Made by a program: the position numbers and the translations under genes. A stretch of DNA of 64,000 bases, from positions 496,001-560,000 of the forward strand of contig JAHEXI010000001.1 of the NCBI GenBank assembly GCA_023252195.1, in the 5' to 3' direction. The notes beneath the pieces were generated by a model that was not told the DNA's origin, did no database searches, and saw only the letters and a program-made list of their open reading frames with translations. Source of the DNA: Pseudonocardiales bacterium (GTDB lineage Bacteria; Actinomycetota; Actinomycetes; Mycobacteriales; Pseudonocardiaceae). How positions within the stretch are numbered: position 1 is the first letter of the stretch; each line of letters starts with the position of its first letter. Shown here piece after piece: positions 33,273 to 43,764 of this stretch.

Positions 33273-34864
33273 AAGGGAATGTTCCCATGCTTCTTGGGCG
33301 GCAGGGTCTGGCGCTTGTCTTTGAGCATTCGTAGCGCGCGGGCTACGTGGGACCGGGTGTGCGACGGCGGGATCACCGCGTCGACGTAGCCTCGGTCGGC
33401 GGCGACGTAGGGGTTGAGCAGGGTGTCTTCGTAATCCTGCTGGCGCCGCGCGCGCAGTGCGTCCACCTCGTCGACCGCAGCGGCCGCGAGTTCCTTGCGG
33501 TGCAGGATGTTCGCTGCGCCGGAGGCGCCCATCACGGCGATCTGTGCAGTCGGCCAGGCGAGGTTGAGGTCCGCGCCGAGGTGCTTGGAGCCCATCACGT
33601 CATAGGCGCCGCCGTAGGCCTTACGGGTGATCACCGTGACTTTGGGCACGGTGGCCTCGGCGTAGGCGTAGATCAGCTTGGCGCCGCGCCGGATGATGCC
33701 GTTCCATTCCTGGTCGGTCCCGGGAAGGAAGCCGGGCACGTCGACGAAGGTGAGAACCGGGACGTTGAACGCGTCGCAGGTCCGGACGAACCGGGCGGCC
33801 TTCTCGGCGGCGTCGATGTCCAGGCAGCCCGCCAACTGGGTGGGCTGGTTGGCCACGATCCCGACACTGCGGCCTTCGACGCGGCCGAAGCCGACCACGA
33901 TATTGGGCGCGAAAAGCTCGTGGACCTCCAGAAACTCGCCCTCGTCGACGACGCGGGTGATCACCTCGTGGATGTCGTAGGGCGCCTTGGCGGAGTCCGG
34001 GATCAGTGTGTCCAGTTCCCGGTCGGAATCGGTGAGGGTGTCGAGCACCTGCCCGTGGCTGATGTCCGCAGCGTCGAACACCGGCAGTTCGGACAGGTTG
34101 TTCGACGGCAGGAAGGACAGCAGTTCCTTGACGTAGGACAGCGCGTCTTCCTCATCGGTGCCGAGGTAGTGCGCGTTGCCCGATTTGGTGTTGTGCGTCC
34201 GGCCGCCGCCGAGCTCCTCGAAACCGACCTCCTCGCCGGTCACCGCCCTGATCACGTCCGGGCCGGTGATGAACATGGCCGACGTCTGGTCGACCATCAC
34301 GGTGAAGTCGGTCAGCGCGGGGGAGTAGACGTGCCCGCCCGCGCACGAACCCATGATCAACGAAATCTGCGGGATCACCCCGGACGCGTGGGTGTTACGC
34401 AGGAAGATCTCGCCGTACAGCGCCAGCGAGACCACGCCCTCCTGGATCCGGGCGCCGCCGCCCTCGTTGATCCCGATGATCGGGCAGCCGGTTCGCATCG
34501 CGAGATCCATCACCTTGACGATCTTCTCGCCGTACACCTCGCCGAGGCTGCCACCGAAGATGGCGGCGTCCTGGCTGAACACGCACACCGGCCGGTTGTC
34601 GACGGTGCCGTAGCCGGTGACCACGCCGTCGCCGTAGGGCCGGTTGGCCTGCTGGCCGAAGCTGGTGCTGCGGTGCCGGGCCAGCTCGTCGAGCTCGATG
34701 AATGACCCCGAGTCGAGCAACAGGTCGATCCGCTCGCGGGCGGTCTTGCGGCTCTTGGCGTGCTGGCGCGCCGCCGCCCGGGCCGATCCGGCGTGCACCG
34801 CATCCTCGTCGCGGCGTAGCAGATCGGCGAGCTTGCCCGCGGTGGTGTGGATGTCCGGCTCCAT
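33269..34864 (-). CDS. accD: Acyl-CoA (propionyl-CoA) carboxylase beta subunit
   Basis: [49 protein letters not shown]..., [36 protein letters not shown]. Confidence 0.97.
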   Translation of the reverse strand: MEPDIHTTAGKLADLLRRDEDAVHAGSARAAARQHAKSRKTARERIDLLLDSGSFIELDELARHRSTSFGQQANRPYGDGVVTGYGTVDNRPVCVFSQDAAIFGGSLGEVYGEKIVKVMDLAMRTGCPIIGINEGGGARIQEGVVSLALYGEIFLRNTHASGVIPQISLIMGSCAGGHVYSPALTDFTVMVDQTSAMFITGPDVIRAVTGEEVGFEELGGGRTHNTKSGNAHYLGTDEEDALSYVKELLSFLPSNNLSELPVFDAADISHGQVLDTLTDSDRELDTLIPDSAKAPYDIHEVITRVVDEGEFLEVHELFAPNIVVGFGRVEGRSVGIVANQPTQLAGCLDIDAAEKAARFVRTCDAFNVPVLTFVDVPGFLPGTDQEWNGIIRRGAKLIYAYAEATVPKVTVITRKAYGGAYDVMGSKHLGADLNLAWPTAQIAVMGASGAANILHRKELAAAAVDEVDALRARRQQDYEDTLLNPYVAADRGYVDAVIPPSHTRSHVARALRMLKDKRQTLPPKKHGNIPL

Positions 34865-34888
34865 GACGGCCGACCCTAGACTGCGCAC

Positions 34889-35779
34889 GTGTGGTCCGAT
34901 CTTGAGCGACCGCCGCTATGTGCGGACGCGCTGCGGCGGGCTCTGGTGGCGCCAGCCGGACCGTATGCCGCGCTGGACGTCGTCGCCACTGTGCCCTCGA
35001 CGAACACCGCGCTGGCCGCTGCTGCCCGCGCTGGAGCGCCGGATCGCACAGTGCTGGTCGCCGAGCACCAGAGCGCCGGGCGTGGCCGCGCCGCGCGCAG
35101 CTGGATCGCTCCCCCCCGGTCTGGATTGGCGTTGTCGGTGCTGCTGCGGCCCACCGAGGTGCCGCAGGCTCGTTGGAACTGGCTGCCGCTGCTGGTAGGA
35201 GTGGTGCTGTGCCGGACTGTCAGCACCCTGGCTGAGCTGCCCGCGGTGCTGAAATGGCCCAACGACCTGCTGCTGGGCGGGGATCAGCGCAAGGCAGCCG
35301 GGATCCTGGCTGAAGTGGTCCCTGAGGGCCCCGCGGTGGTGGTCGGCGTCGGGCTCAACGTCACGCTGCGACCGGACGAGCTGCCAGTGCCCGGCGCGAC
35401 CTCGTTGGCCATCGAGCAGGCTGCCTGCACCGATCGCGACCCACTGTTCCGAGCCCTGCTGCGCGCCCTGGACAGTGAGCTGCGGCAGTGGTGCCAGCAC
35501 AAGGGTGATCCGATCACCTCTGGCCTGTGCGACGCCTACCAGCAACGCTGCGCGACCCTGGGTCAGCAGGTTCGGGTGGAGCTGCCGGGGCAGCCCGAGC
35601 TGGTCGGCGCCGCGGAAGACATCGACACTGAGGGCCGGCTGGTGGTCCTGGCGGATGGGCAGCGGCGGGCACTGTCCGTCGGTGACGTGACTCATGTTCG
35701 CGGCCAAGATCACGATTTTGGTGCCAAGAGTGACATCTCGTGTCGTTCTTGGCACCCAGACCGTGATCACCGCGGCTGA
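34889..35779 (+). CDS. birA: Biotin--[acetyl-CoA-carboxylase] ligase
   Basis: [38 protein letters not shown]..., [22 protein letters not shown]. Confidence 0.94.
   Translation: MWSDLERPPLCADALRRALVAPAGPYAALDVVATVPSTNTALAAAARAGAPDRTVLVAEHQSAGRGRAARSWIAPPRSGLALSVLLRPTEVPQARWNWLPLLVGVVLCRTVSTLAELPAVLKWPNDLLLGGDQRKAAGILAEVVPEGPAVVVGVGLNVTLRPDELPVPGATSLAIEQAACTDRDPLFRALLRALDSELRQWCQHKGDPITSGLCDAYQQRCATLGQQVRVELPGQPELVGAAEDIDTEGRLVVLADGQRRALSVGDVTHVRGQDHDFGAKSDISCRSWHPDRDHRG
35706..35769. repeat. Long imperfect palindrome overlapping the birA 3' end
   Basis: gatcacgattttggtgccaaga...ttcttggcacccagaccgtgatc with inner gacatctcgtgtc. Confidence 0.65.
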
Positions 35780-35852
35780 CGGAAGAGTATCCACATCAGC
35801 GGGTGCTATCCACAGCTTGCGTGCACCTGACCTCCGGGCGTCAGCCCGTTCG

Positions 35853-36745
35853 ATGATGCTCGTGTCTGTGGTGATCGAGGAACTTTCGGATTCCCGCGAC
35901 GGGGTGCTCACCCTGGACGAGGCGGTGCGCGGCGGGCTGACGCTGCGGCAGGTGCGACACCGGGTCCGCACCGGGCAGTGGACCAAGCTGCATCCAGGTG
36001 TCTACCTGGTCGGCCGACGTGAGCCTGACCAGCGGGCCAGCACGAGGCAGCGGTGGCCTGGGCAGGTCCGGGAGCTGTGGCGAGCGGGTTGACCGCGGCC
36101 TGGTGGTGGCAGCTGCGGGACTGGGCGCCCGGTGCCACCGAGGTGACAGTGCCATGGACGCGATCTCGCCGCTGCCCGCCCGATGTGGTGATGCGTCGGG
36201 GCAACCTCGACCTGGTGGATTTGGTGTTGGTGCGCGGGCTGCCGGTGACCGCGTTGCCGCTGACCGTTCTGGACGCGGCGGCGGCGCTGGGCAATGACTC
36301 CGGGCGACCGTTGGTGGATCGAGCGCTACAGCAACGAGTGTCGTTTGGTCAGCTGCATGCCGCGTACTGCCGATCGTTTGGCAGGCACGGGACGCCGTGG
36401 CTGGGGCGGGTGCTGCGGCAGGCAGCGGACGGGGCATGCTCGCAGGCCGAAAGGGTCACGCACCGGCTGCTCCGGGAAGCCCGGATTGACGGCTGGGTGG
36501 TCAACCATCTCGTGGTGTTGTCCGGGCTGGAATACTGGATCGATCTTGCCTTCGTGGAACGCCGGTTGGCCATTGAGATTGATGGGTGGGCGTGGCATTC
36601 CGATGTCGAACGGTTCGCGCGTGACCGGCGTAGGCAGAATGCGCTGGTTTTGGCGGGGTGGACCGTGCTGCGCTTCACCTGGCATGACCTGACGTCGCGG
36701 CCGCAGGTGGTGGTGGCCCAGATCATGACGGCGCTCCGATCATGA
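35853..36745 (+). pseudogene. AbiEi-like HTH plus DUF559/VSR-like endonuclease-fold protein, split by a frameshift near 36040
   Basis: DGVLTLDEAVRGGLTLRQVRHRVRTGQWTKLHPGVYLVGRREPDQRA (frame 1) then AWAGPGAVASGLTAAWWWQL...LIDLAFVERRLAIEIDGWAWHSDVERFARDRRRQNALVLAGWTVLRFTWHDL (frame 2). Confidence 0.75.
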
Positions 36746-36769
36746 TCACTGCGCAAGCGCTACGGGTCG

Positions 36770-37518
36770 GTGCAGGCGGTCGACGGTGTGGACCTGCTGG
36801 TCGCGCCCGGCGAGGTGGTGGCGCTGCTCGGGCCCAACGGCGCGGGCAAGTCGACCACGGTGGACCTGCTGCTCGGGCTCACCTGCCCGGACGGCGGGAA
36901 GGCGCGCATCTTCGGCCGGTCGCCGCGCGAGGCGGTAGCGGCCGGGGAAGTCGGCGCGATGCTGCAGGACGGCGCATTGCTGGAGGACGCGACGGTGGGG
37001 GAGACCGTCGGGCTGGTAGCCGCGCTGCACCGCAGACCGCTGCCGGTCGCCGAGGCGCTGCGTCGGGCCGGTGTTGCCGAGCTGGCCGGACGCCGCTGCA
37101 ACAAGCTGTCCGGGGGGCAGCAGCAGCGGGTCCGCTTCGCCGTCGCGATCGTCAGCGACCCCGATCTGCTTGTGCTCGACGAGCCCACGGTGGGCATGGA
37201 CGTGGCGACCCGCCGGTCGTTCTGGCACTCGATGCGGCACTTCTCCGACGCCGGGCGCACCGTGCTGTTCGCCACGCATCACCTGGAGGAGGCGCAGGAG
37301 TTCGCCGACCGGGTGGTGCTCATGCGGTCGGGACGGATCACCGCGGACGGCTCGGTGGCCGAGGTCCGGGCCACGGCGGACGCTGCGCGCCGTCGTCGCA
37401 GGGGCGCACTACAGCGCGCTGGCTAGCGGCCCACCCGACCGCCCGCGACATCGAGATCACCGCGGCCGGGCTGGAAGAGGCGTTCCTCGCGCTGACCGCC
37501 GACATGGAGGAGGTCTGA
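36770..37518 (+). pseudogene. ABC transporter ATPase (drug-export type), N-terminus clipped and C-terminus frameshifted
   Basis: LLGPNGAGKSTTVDLLLGL...LSGGQQQRVRFAVAIVSDPDLLVLDEPTVGMD; the C-terminal AHPTARDIEITAAGLEEAFLALTADMEEV lies in another frame. Confidence 0.8.
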
Positions 37519-37918
37519 TGAATGCGACATATCTGGCTCTGGAGGTCAAGCGCGTCGTGCGCGGCGCCCGGTTCATGATCTTCACGGTGGCCTTCCCGGT
37601 AGTGATCTACCTGATCGACGCCAACCTGTTCGGCAGCGGTGGCGACACCTACCTCGACGGCCTGGCGATCGCCCCGTCGCTGATGGTGCGGATGGCCGCG
37701 TTCGGGGCGATGTCCGCGGCGCTGTTCACCGGTGCCCGGGTAGCGTTGGAACGCAAGGGCCATCCTGGCTGGAGGTCCGCGATGACGGCACCGGCGGATC
37801 GGCTAACGGTTCCGGCCACGGGATAGCCGGGCTGCGCGAGCGGCTAGCCCCGCTGGGCGGCACCGTGGAGGCCGGTCGGCTGCCCGGCGGTGGGTTCCGG
37901 TTGCGAGCCAGCGCATGA
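37518..37918 (+). pseudogene. Deletion chimera: ABC permease N-terminus joined to a histidine-kinase (DesK/NarX-type) C-terminus
   Basis: MNATYLALEVKRVVRGARFMIFTVAFPVVIYLIDANLF...ALFTGARVALERKG (permease) followed by, in another frame, LEVRDDGTGGSANGSGHGIAGLRERLAPLGGTVEAGRLPGGGFRLRASA* (HATPase tail). Confidence 0.75.
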
Positions 37919-38520
37919 TCAAGGTGCTGGTCGCCGACGACCAGGCGCTGGTCCGCGGTGCACTCGCCGCAATGCTCGGGCTGGAACCCGACATCGCAGT
38001 CGTCGTCGAGGTTGGCAGCGGCGGCCAGGTGCTCCCGGTCGCCCGCCGTACCCGTCCCGACGTCGCCCTGCTCGACGTGCAGATGCCAGGCGCCGACGGC
38101 CTGACCGCCGCCGGGGCATTGCGGGCCGAGCTCCCGAGTTGCCGGGTGTTGATCTGCACCACCTTCGGCCGCCGCGGCTACCTGGCCCGCGCGATGGCCG
38201 CCGGCGCGGCCGGGTTCATCGTCAAGGACGCCCCGCCAGAGCAGTTGGTGGACGCGGTGCGCCGGGTGCACGCGGGGCTGCGGGTGGTCGGCCCGACGCG
38301 GGCCGCGGAATCGCTGACCAGCGGCGCCAGCCCGCTGACCGGCCGGGAGCACGAGGTTCTCGTCGCCGCCGCAGACGGCGGTACGGTCGCCGATCTGTCC
38401 CGGCGCCTGCACTTGTCCGCGGGCACCGTGCGCAATCACCTGTCCGCGGCGATCGGCAAGACCGGCGCGCGAACCCGCGCCGAAGCGGTGCGCATCGCCG
38501 AGGACCACGGCTGGCTATAG
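37915..38520 (+). CDS. NarL/LuxR-family response regulator
   Basis: IKVLVADDQALVRGALAAMLGLEPDIAVV...LLDVQMPGADGL; LTGREHEVLVAAADGGTVADLSRRLHLSAGTVRNHLSAAIGKTGARTRAEAVRIAEDHGWL. Confidence 0.93.
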   Translation: MIKVLVADDQALVRGALAAMLGLEPDIAVVVEVGSGGQVLPVARRTRPDVALLDVQMPGADGLTAAGALRAELPSCRVLICTTFGRRGYLARAMAAGAAGFIVKDAPPEQLVDAVRRVHAGLRVVGPTRAAESLTSGASPLTGREHEVLVAAADGGTVADLSRRLHLSAGTVRNHLSAAIGKTGARTRAEAVRIAEDHGWL

Positions 38521-38550
38521 GCCGAAAACTGACCAGGGGGGACACCATAG

Positions 38551-38730
38551 TGACGATCTTGGTGACTGGCGCGACCGGAGCTCTCCACCGGCACCCTCGA
38601 CGACGATATTCGGATCGAGCAGCACACCAACGCCTTTGACGCGGCCGCCCGGGCTGGCGTCGAACACCTCGCCTACACCAGCGTGACCGACGCGCAGATC
38701 ATGAGGTATCGCGAGACCTGGAAAGCCTGA
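38551..38730 (+). pseudogene. NmrA-like NAD(P)-binding protein remnant with internal deletion
   Basis: TILVTGATGA... then LSTGTLDDDIRIEQHTNAFDAAARAGVEHLAYTSVTDAQI. Confidence 0.6.
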
Positions 38731-38782
38731 TCGGCCGCAGCCCCACCAGTATCGAGACTGCCGTCGCCGCAGCTCTGGAGAG

Positions 38783-39313
38783 TCAGAGCGGTGCCGCCCC
38801 GTCGTAGACGAGAAGGCCGTCGGCCCGCTGCCGGGCCACGTCCGTCGGGCGGTGTTCGTGTACGCGCCCGTCATGCATGAGATGCAGCACCGGAAGCTGG
38901 GCGGTCAACACCGCGAAATCCGCGATCATCCGGCGGTGACAGCGCCACCACACCGACTCCGAGCAGAACACCGTGGTAGCGCGATCGCGTACCCCGTCGA
39001 GAACGTCCCGGACCGCGTCGACGAAATCGGGGGTTCGCATGTGGGCCGCATACCCGGCGAAGGACTGGTTGCGCAGCCCGGTGTCCAGTGAGTCCGGCGG
39101 TGGCTTGCGCCAGCCGCCCAGCCGCTGTTCCCAGCGGTACTCGATGCCGTGCTCGGGCAACCACCGAGCCATCTCATCGCGCGCCACATCGGGGTTGCGT
39201 CGGCTACCCGGAGCGGTCCGCACATCCACCAGCTCACGAATTTCGGCAGCACGTAACAGCTCCAGCAGTCGAGCGCGGTCGGCGGTGCCGTGACCGAAGG
39301 TGAACAGCGGCAT
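38783..39313 (-). CDS. DUF488-family protein
   Basis: LFTFGHGTADRARLLELLRAAEIRELVDVRTAPGSRRNPDVARDEMARWLPEHGIEYRWEQRLGGWR; CSESVWWRCHRRMIADF. Confidence 0.9.
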   Translation of the reverse strand: MPLFTFGHGTADRARLLELLRAAEIRELVDVRTAPGSRRNPDVARDEMARWLPEHGIEYRWEQRLGGWRKPPPDSLDTGLRNQSFAGYAAHMRTPDFVDAVRDVLDGVRDRATTVFCSESVWWRCHRRMIADFAVLTAQLPVLHLMHDGRVHEHRPTDVARQRADGLLVYDGAAPL

Positions 39314-39345
39314 CAGTAGAGGATGCCCGCGTGCCGCAAAGGTGC

Positions 39346-39405
39346 CGTGAACTCGACAGCACCGGCCTCCCCGTCGACGAAAACGTCTGTGCTGTCGAGT
39401 TCACG
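39346..39405. repeat. Palindromic intergenic repeat, copy A (17-bp perfect arms CGTGAACTCGACAGCAC)
   Basis: 39346-39362 / 39389-39405, between tyrS and the DUF488 gene; shared with 63869-63929. Confidence 0.85.
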
Positions 39406-39428
39406 ACCAGAATCGGTCCGGCTCGTGC

Positions 39429-40823
39429 TCAAGAGGAATTGATCCGGGCGAGTTTGCGGCCGACTTTCAGGTAGTAGGCCCCGGATCTTCCATTGACCTT
39501 GTCCTTGAGCACCGCCGCGAGTGGTTCGCGAGCCTCTTCGGAGGTCAACGTGATCTGATCCTGGCCAGTGTCGGACTCGACGACGATGCGCAGGCCGTTC
39601 TGTTCGGCGACGCGGCGGACGTCACCGTTGCTCTTGGCGAATCCCAGCGCCTTGACGATGTCATTGACGGTCTGGCTGAGATCCGTGACCGAGGGAAGGT
39701 TCTCGACGTCGCCGAAGGTGCGCTTGGAGAAACGGGCGACGAACTCCTCGCGCGCTTTCATGGCCGCGTCCACACCGTGGATCGCGGCTGTGACCTCGCC
39801 TGCCAGGATCTTCTTCAGGTCCATTGGATGCAGCGACCCGGCCGCCAGCCGCTCGCCGGCGACGGTGAGTTCGGTATCACGCCACTCGCTCAGGGCCCGG
39901 AAATACGGCTCGACCAGGTGATCGGGAACCGACATGATCTTTCCGAAGATCTCGCCCGCAGGGGCGGTCAGCGGAACGTAGTTGCCCCGGGACTTCGACA
40001 TCTTGGTCCCGGTCCCGTCGGTGCCCTCGATGAGCGGGGTAGCGACCACCAGTTCCGGGATTTGGCCGCAGACGTCCATGACCTTGCGGCACATCTGCAT
40101 GTTGAGGAACTGGTCGATCCCGCCGACCTCCAGGTCGGTGTTGATCTCGACCGAGTCCAGCGCCATCACCACCGAGTACAGCAACTCGGCCAGCGACAGC
40201 CCCTGGCCAGCGTCGAGCCGTTTGCGGAAGTCTTCGCGTTGCAGCGGCATCGAGACCGGGATCTGCGCGGTGATCTCGATCAGCCGGGGCAGCGTGACCT
40301 CACGCAGCCAGTCGCCGTTGTGCCGGAACTGGGCTCGGGTGAAGTCGAAGAACGGGCTGACCTGCTGGCGGTAGGTGCTGAGGTTGCGGGTGATGTCGTC
40401 GTCGGTGAGCGTGGGGCGTTCGTCGGAGCGACCGGACGGATCGCCGATCTTGGCTGTGACGTCACCGACGATGAACACCACCTGATGGCCCATCCGCTGC
40501 AACCGGCTCAGGATGAGCATCGGCACCGCGTGCCCGAGGTGGACCTCGGCGCCGGTGGGATCGATGCCGAACTTCGCGACGAACGGCCGCGTCTTCGTCT
40601 CGGCCGCCACGACCCGCTGGGCCAGGGCGTCGGCTGACGGTTGAAGCTCCTGGGAGCGCTCGGCGATCAACGTGGCCTGCTCGATCGGGGACAGGTCCGA
40701 CAGGTCCAGGCCGCGCCGCTGCGTGGTCAGCTCCAGCAGCTCGCGCACGGTCGCGTCGGCCGCGAGGTCCGCGCCCACCAGCAGAGCGGTGGCGCGGTCA
40801 ACGGACTGGCTGAGTCGGGTCAT
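39429..40823 (-). CDS. tyrS: Tyrosyl-tRNA synthetase
   Basis: KFGIDPTGAEVHLGHAVPMLILSRLQRMGHQVVFIVGDVTAKIGDPSGRSDERPTLT; KMSKSRGN. Confidence 0.92.
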   Translation of the reverse strand: MTRLSQSVDRATALLVGADLAADATVRELLELTTQRRGLDLSDLSPIEQATLIAERSQELQPSADALAQRVVAAETKTRPFVAKFGIDPTGAEVHLGHAVPMLILSRLQRMGHQVVFIVGDVTAKIGDPSGRSDERPTLTDDDITRNLSTYRQQVSPFFDFTRAQFRHNGDWLREVTLPRLIEITAQIPVSMPLQREDFRKRLDAGQGLSLAELLYSVVMALDSVEINTDLEVGGIDQFLNMQMCRKVMDVCGQIPELVVATPLIEGTDGTGTKMSKSRGNYVPLTAPAGEIFGKIMSVPDHLVEPYFRALSEWRDTELTVAGERLAAGSLHPMDLKKILAGEVTAAIHGVDAAMKAREEFVARFSKRTFGDVENLPSVTDLSQTVNDIVKALGFAKSNGDVRRVAEQNGLRIVVESDTGQDQITLTSEEAREPLAAVLKDKVNGRSGAYYLKVGRKLARINSS

Positions 40824-40927
40824 GGAAGCTCTCCGTGGCATGACATGTTGGTCGCTACCCTAACTGGCCGAATAGTCTGGGCGGCGCAGCGATCGGTTTG
40901 GTAGCCGCCGCTTGGTAGACCGGTTTG

Positions 40928-42061
40928 ATGAACGCAGTGTCGATCGCGCGGGCTCGGGTGTCGGTCACCGGAACTTTTTTTCTGCACGGTGCCGTGTTCA
41001 GCTCGTGGTACGCGCGCCTGCCGGCGATCCAGGAGCGGCTCGACCTCACGCCAGGGCAGTTGGGGATCGCTCTGTTCGGTGCCCCGGCCGGCCTGCTGGT
41101 GGCCCAGCCGGCGGTCGGCGCGCTGGCGGCCCGGACCGGGTCGCGCCCCATTGTCGCCGCAGCCCCGCTCTACCTCGGGGCGGTGGTCCTGCCGGCGCTC
41201 GCAGTCGACGCCGTGACGCTGCTGCTGGCTCTGGTGCTGGTGGGTGCGGCGAGCGGAATCCTCGACATCGCGATGAACGCCCAAGGCCTCGCCGTCGAGC
41301 GGGTATCCGGGAGACACCTGTTCAGCTCACTGCATGCCGCATTCTCCTTCGGGGCGCTCGCCGGCGCGGGAGTCGCAGCTGCGGCTGCCGGCGTGGCCGC
41401 GCTGCCATTCCTGGTGGCGAGCGCTCTGGTGGGCGCGGTGGGGGTCGCGACGCTCGCGCCGGGACTACTCCACGACCGGGGAGTTCCCGGTGTGCCGCTG
41501 TTCGCCCGGCCGAGTCGTCGGCTCGCTGCGCTGGGTGTGATCGCATTCTGCGCGCTGCTGGCCGAAGGGTCGATCTTCGACTGGAGCAGCATTTACCTCG
41601 CTACCCAGGTGGGCACCACCGCTGGGGTTGCGCCACTCGGGCTGGCCGGCTTCTCGCTGTGTATGGGGGTGGGTCGGCTCGCCGGCGACAGCGTGGCCGC
41701 CCGCGCAGGCTCGACTGCGACTGCTCGCGGTGGCGCGTTGGTCGCTGCGCTCGGTCTCGGAGTGGCGCTCGTGTGGGCGACGCCCATAGCGTCCGTCGCC
41801 GGGTTCGCCCTGATGGGCCTGGGTCTGTCCGTCGTCTTCCCGCTCACGCTGCGTGCCTCTGCGTTGGGCAGCCAGGCAGCTGCGGCGCCCAGCGTGGCCG
41901 CTGTCTCCACGGTCGGCTACGGCGGGCTGCTCATCGGGCCGCCAGTGATCGGAGTGCTGGCCGACGCCACCGACCTGCGCGCGGCGCTCGCGCTGGCTTG
42001 CCTGCTGTGCGGGGTCGCCGCCGCGCTCGCGACCCACCTGGCCCGGGCGCGAGCTGGTTAG
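40928..42061 (+). CDS. MFS transporter
   Basis: Multiple TM segments; ARLPAIQERLDLTPGQLGIALFGAPAGLLV. Confidence 0.88.
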   Translation: MNAVSIARARVSVTGTFFLHGAVFSSWYARLPAIQERLDLTPGQLGIALFGAPAGLLVAQPAVGALAARTGSRPIVAAAPLYLGAVVLPALAVDAVTLLLALVLVGAASGILDIAMNAQGLAVERVSGRHLFSSLHAAFSFGALAGAGVAAAAAGVAALPFLVASALVGAVGVATLAPGLLHDRGVPGVPLFARPSRRLAALGVIAFCALLAEGSIFDWSSIYLATQVGTTAGVAPLGLAGFSLCMGVGRLAGDSVAARAGSTATARGGALVAALGLGVALVWATPIASVAGFALMGLGLSVVFPLTLRASALGSQAAAAPSVAAVSTVGYGGLLIGPPVIGVLADATDLRAALALACLLCGVAAALATHLARARAG

Positions 42062-42080
42062 CGCACGCCCGAGCGTCGGC

Positions 42081-42605
42081 TTATTTCGCCGCTTTGGGCA
42101 ACCGAGGTTCGATCATCTGAGCGATTCGCAACGCCTCGGCACACGGATCAATCGGCGGGGCATTTGCCGGCACGGCGACACTCACCGACAGTGAAACCGA
42201 TCCGCCATCTATCAACTGTGCGCATTGCGAACCCTTGGGATCCACTCCGAAGTGGGCGCCGGCTCGACCGTTCACGGTGTTATCCATGAAGTTGATGAAC
42301 ATCGGATCCTGCCGGTGCGCCTGGTAACCGGCCAGCGTGGAGTTGTCGCGCTCAAGGCTCAGCGTGAAAGAGGTACCCTTCCACCGGCAACCGACCACGC
42401 CAGCTTTGTTGAAGCTCGTCCGGGTGCCCGGTTGCACACCCAATGCGGTCAGCTCGGGATCCGACAGGATCGTGCACATATCGACCCCATTGGCATTGGC
42501 GACGGCGGGTGGAGCTGGGGGCGCGGGGGTCTGGGCAGCTTTCTGGACACCACATCCAGCCGCGAGCATCCCCACAATGGCCACCGCGACAGCGCCGCGT
42601 CTCAC
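42081..42605 (-). CDS. DUF3558-type lipoprotein
   Basis: Lipobox MLAAGCGVQ; VDMCTILSDPELTALGVQPGT...GCRWKG...; overlaps upstream gene (GTGA). Confidence 0.8.
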   Translation of the reverse strand: MRRGAVAVAIVGMLAAGCGVQKAAQTPAPPAPPAVANANGVDMCTILSDPELTALGVQPGTRTSFNKAGVVGCRWKGTSFTLSLERDNSTLAGYQAHRQDPMFINFMDNTVNGRAGAHFGVDPKGSQCAQLIDGGSVSLSVSVAVPANAPPIDPCAEALRIAQMIEPRLPKAAK

Positions 42606-43435
42606 GACGCAACCTCGGCGTGCTTGCTTTCGGCCAGCGCGCTGAGTTCGCCGTAGACCCCGTCGAGCACGTTCCGTAGTGCGGCGAGCAGCACGTCCAG
42701 CCCGTTGATCGCCTCTGTCAGCTTGAGCAGGACCTTGCCGACCCGGGATGTGACTCGCGCGGTCTCTTCGGCTGCTTGGGCGACTACCACTGGGGTGGCG
42801 AGTCCGGCGGTGCCTAGTTCCTCGGCGGCCAGGTCGACCAGTTCCCCGACCAGTGCGGCGATGAGGTCGCGGACGGTGATCCGGATTCCCGCCACGAGTT
42901 CCCCGGCCATGGTGGCCGCCGTGTTCAGGGTGTCGGCCGCTCCGGCGGCGGCCTGGACCAGGTTGGCCACGTGCCGTGCCTGCGATCGGTACGCCTCGCT
43001 GGCCGGACCGCCCCACACCCAGCTGGTGCCTTCGGCCGTGGCGGCGTAGTCGGCGCTGACCGCGGCCATCTCCTTGCCGATGTTGGCCCAGCTGACGGCG
43101 TAGGCTTTGATCATCTCCGGCTCGCCGGTCAGCGCGTGCAGGACTTTTCGCAGCGGTTCCAGGTGCTCCATCATCCAGGAGACGAGCTGGCCGGAGAAAT
43201 AGCCGATCGGATCGGTGCCCGCGCAGAGCATGTCCAGCCCAGCGCCGACACCGCCAAGCGCGACCTTCGCCCAGTCTCCCTGTGCGACACCGTCACCGAT
43301 CTCCTCGCCTGCCTCGACGGCGGTGAGTCCCTTCTCCCAGCCGCCTGCCTTGACGAATTCGTCGACCACAGAGGTGAGATGCTGGTGGTAGATGTTGCGA
43401 ACGTCCGTGCCGCTGTCGATCAAAGGATTGGTCAT
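42602..43435 (-). CDS. WXG100-superfamily/PPE-like type VII secretion-associated protein
   Basis: WVWGGPASEAYRSQARHVANLVQAAAGAADTLNTAATMAGELVAGIRITVRDLIAALVGELVDLAAEELGTAG. Confidence 0.75.
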   Translation of the reverse strand: MTNPLIDSGTDVRNIYHQHLTSVVDEFVKAGGWEKGLTAVEAGEEIGDGVAQGDWAKVALGGVGAGLDMLCAGTDPIGYFSGQLVSWMMEHLEPLRKVLHALTGEPEMIKAYAVSWANIGKEMAAVSADYAATAEGTSWVWGGPASEAYRSQARHVANLVQAAAGAADTLNTAATMAGELVAGIRITVRDLIAALVGELVDLAAEELGTAGLATPVVVAQAAEETARVTSRVGKVLLKLTEAINGLDVLLAALRNVLDGVYGELSALAESKHAEVAS

Positions 43436-43746
43436 TTCGCAGCGCCGATCTTCGTCAGATCGGACGCGGCGCCACAGTCGATGCGTTGGTAGGAATCGGC
43501 GGAAGCATGCAGATCGTTGGTGATACGGCGTAGCGCCTGGGCGGCCTTTTCCAACGAATCGGCGCACCGCTGCTGTGGTCCGGCAAGTAATCCGGCGATC
43601 GGCCGGCACAACAGCCCGTAGGCATTGTCCATGCCGGCGACCTGCCGACCGGCATCGGCGGCGGTGCCGGCGCGAGTGGCGAAATCGTCGACGGCGGTGG
43701 CGTGGTCACGGAGCTGATCGGCGTCGACGTGAAAACTGTGGCCCAT
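43432..43746 (-). CDS. EspC-like/ESX secretion-associated small helical protein
   Basis: SFHVDADQLRDHATAVDDFATRAGTAADAGRQVAGMDNAYGLLCRPIAGLLAGPQQRCADSLEKAAQALRRITNDLHASADSYQRID. Confidence 0.8.
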   Translation of the reverse strand: MGHSFHVDADQLRDHATAVDDFATRAGTAADAGRQVAGMDNAYGLLCRPIAGLLAGPQQRCADSLEKAAQALRRITNDLHASADSYQRIDCGAASDLTKIGAAK

Positions 43747-43764
43747 GGGCGTCGGATCTCCTGG

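Noticed and set aside
33347-34705. 452-aa plus-strand ORF antisense to accD
   Set aside because: Mirror-frame artefact of GC-rich codon bias; accD is unambiguous.
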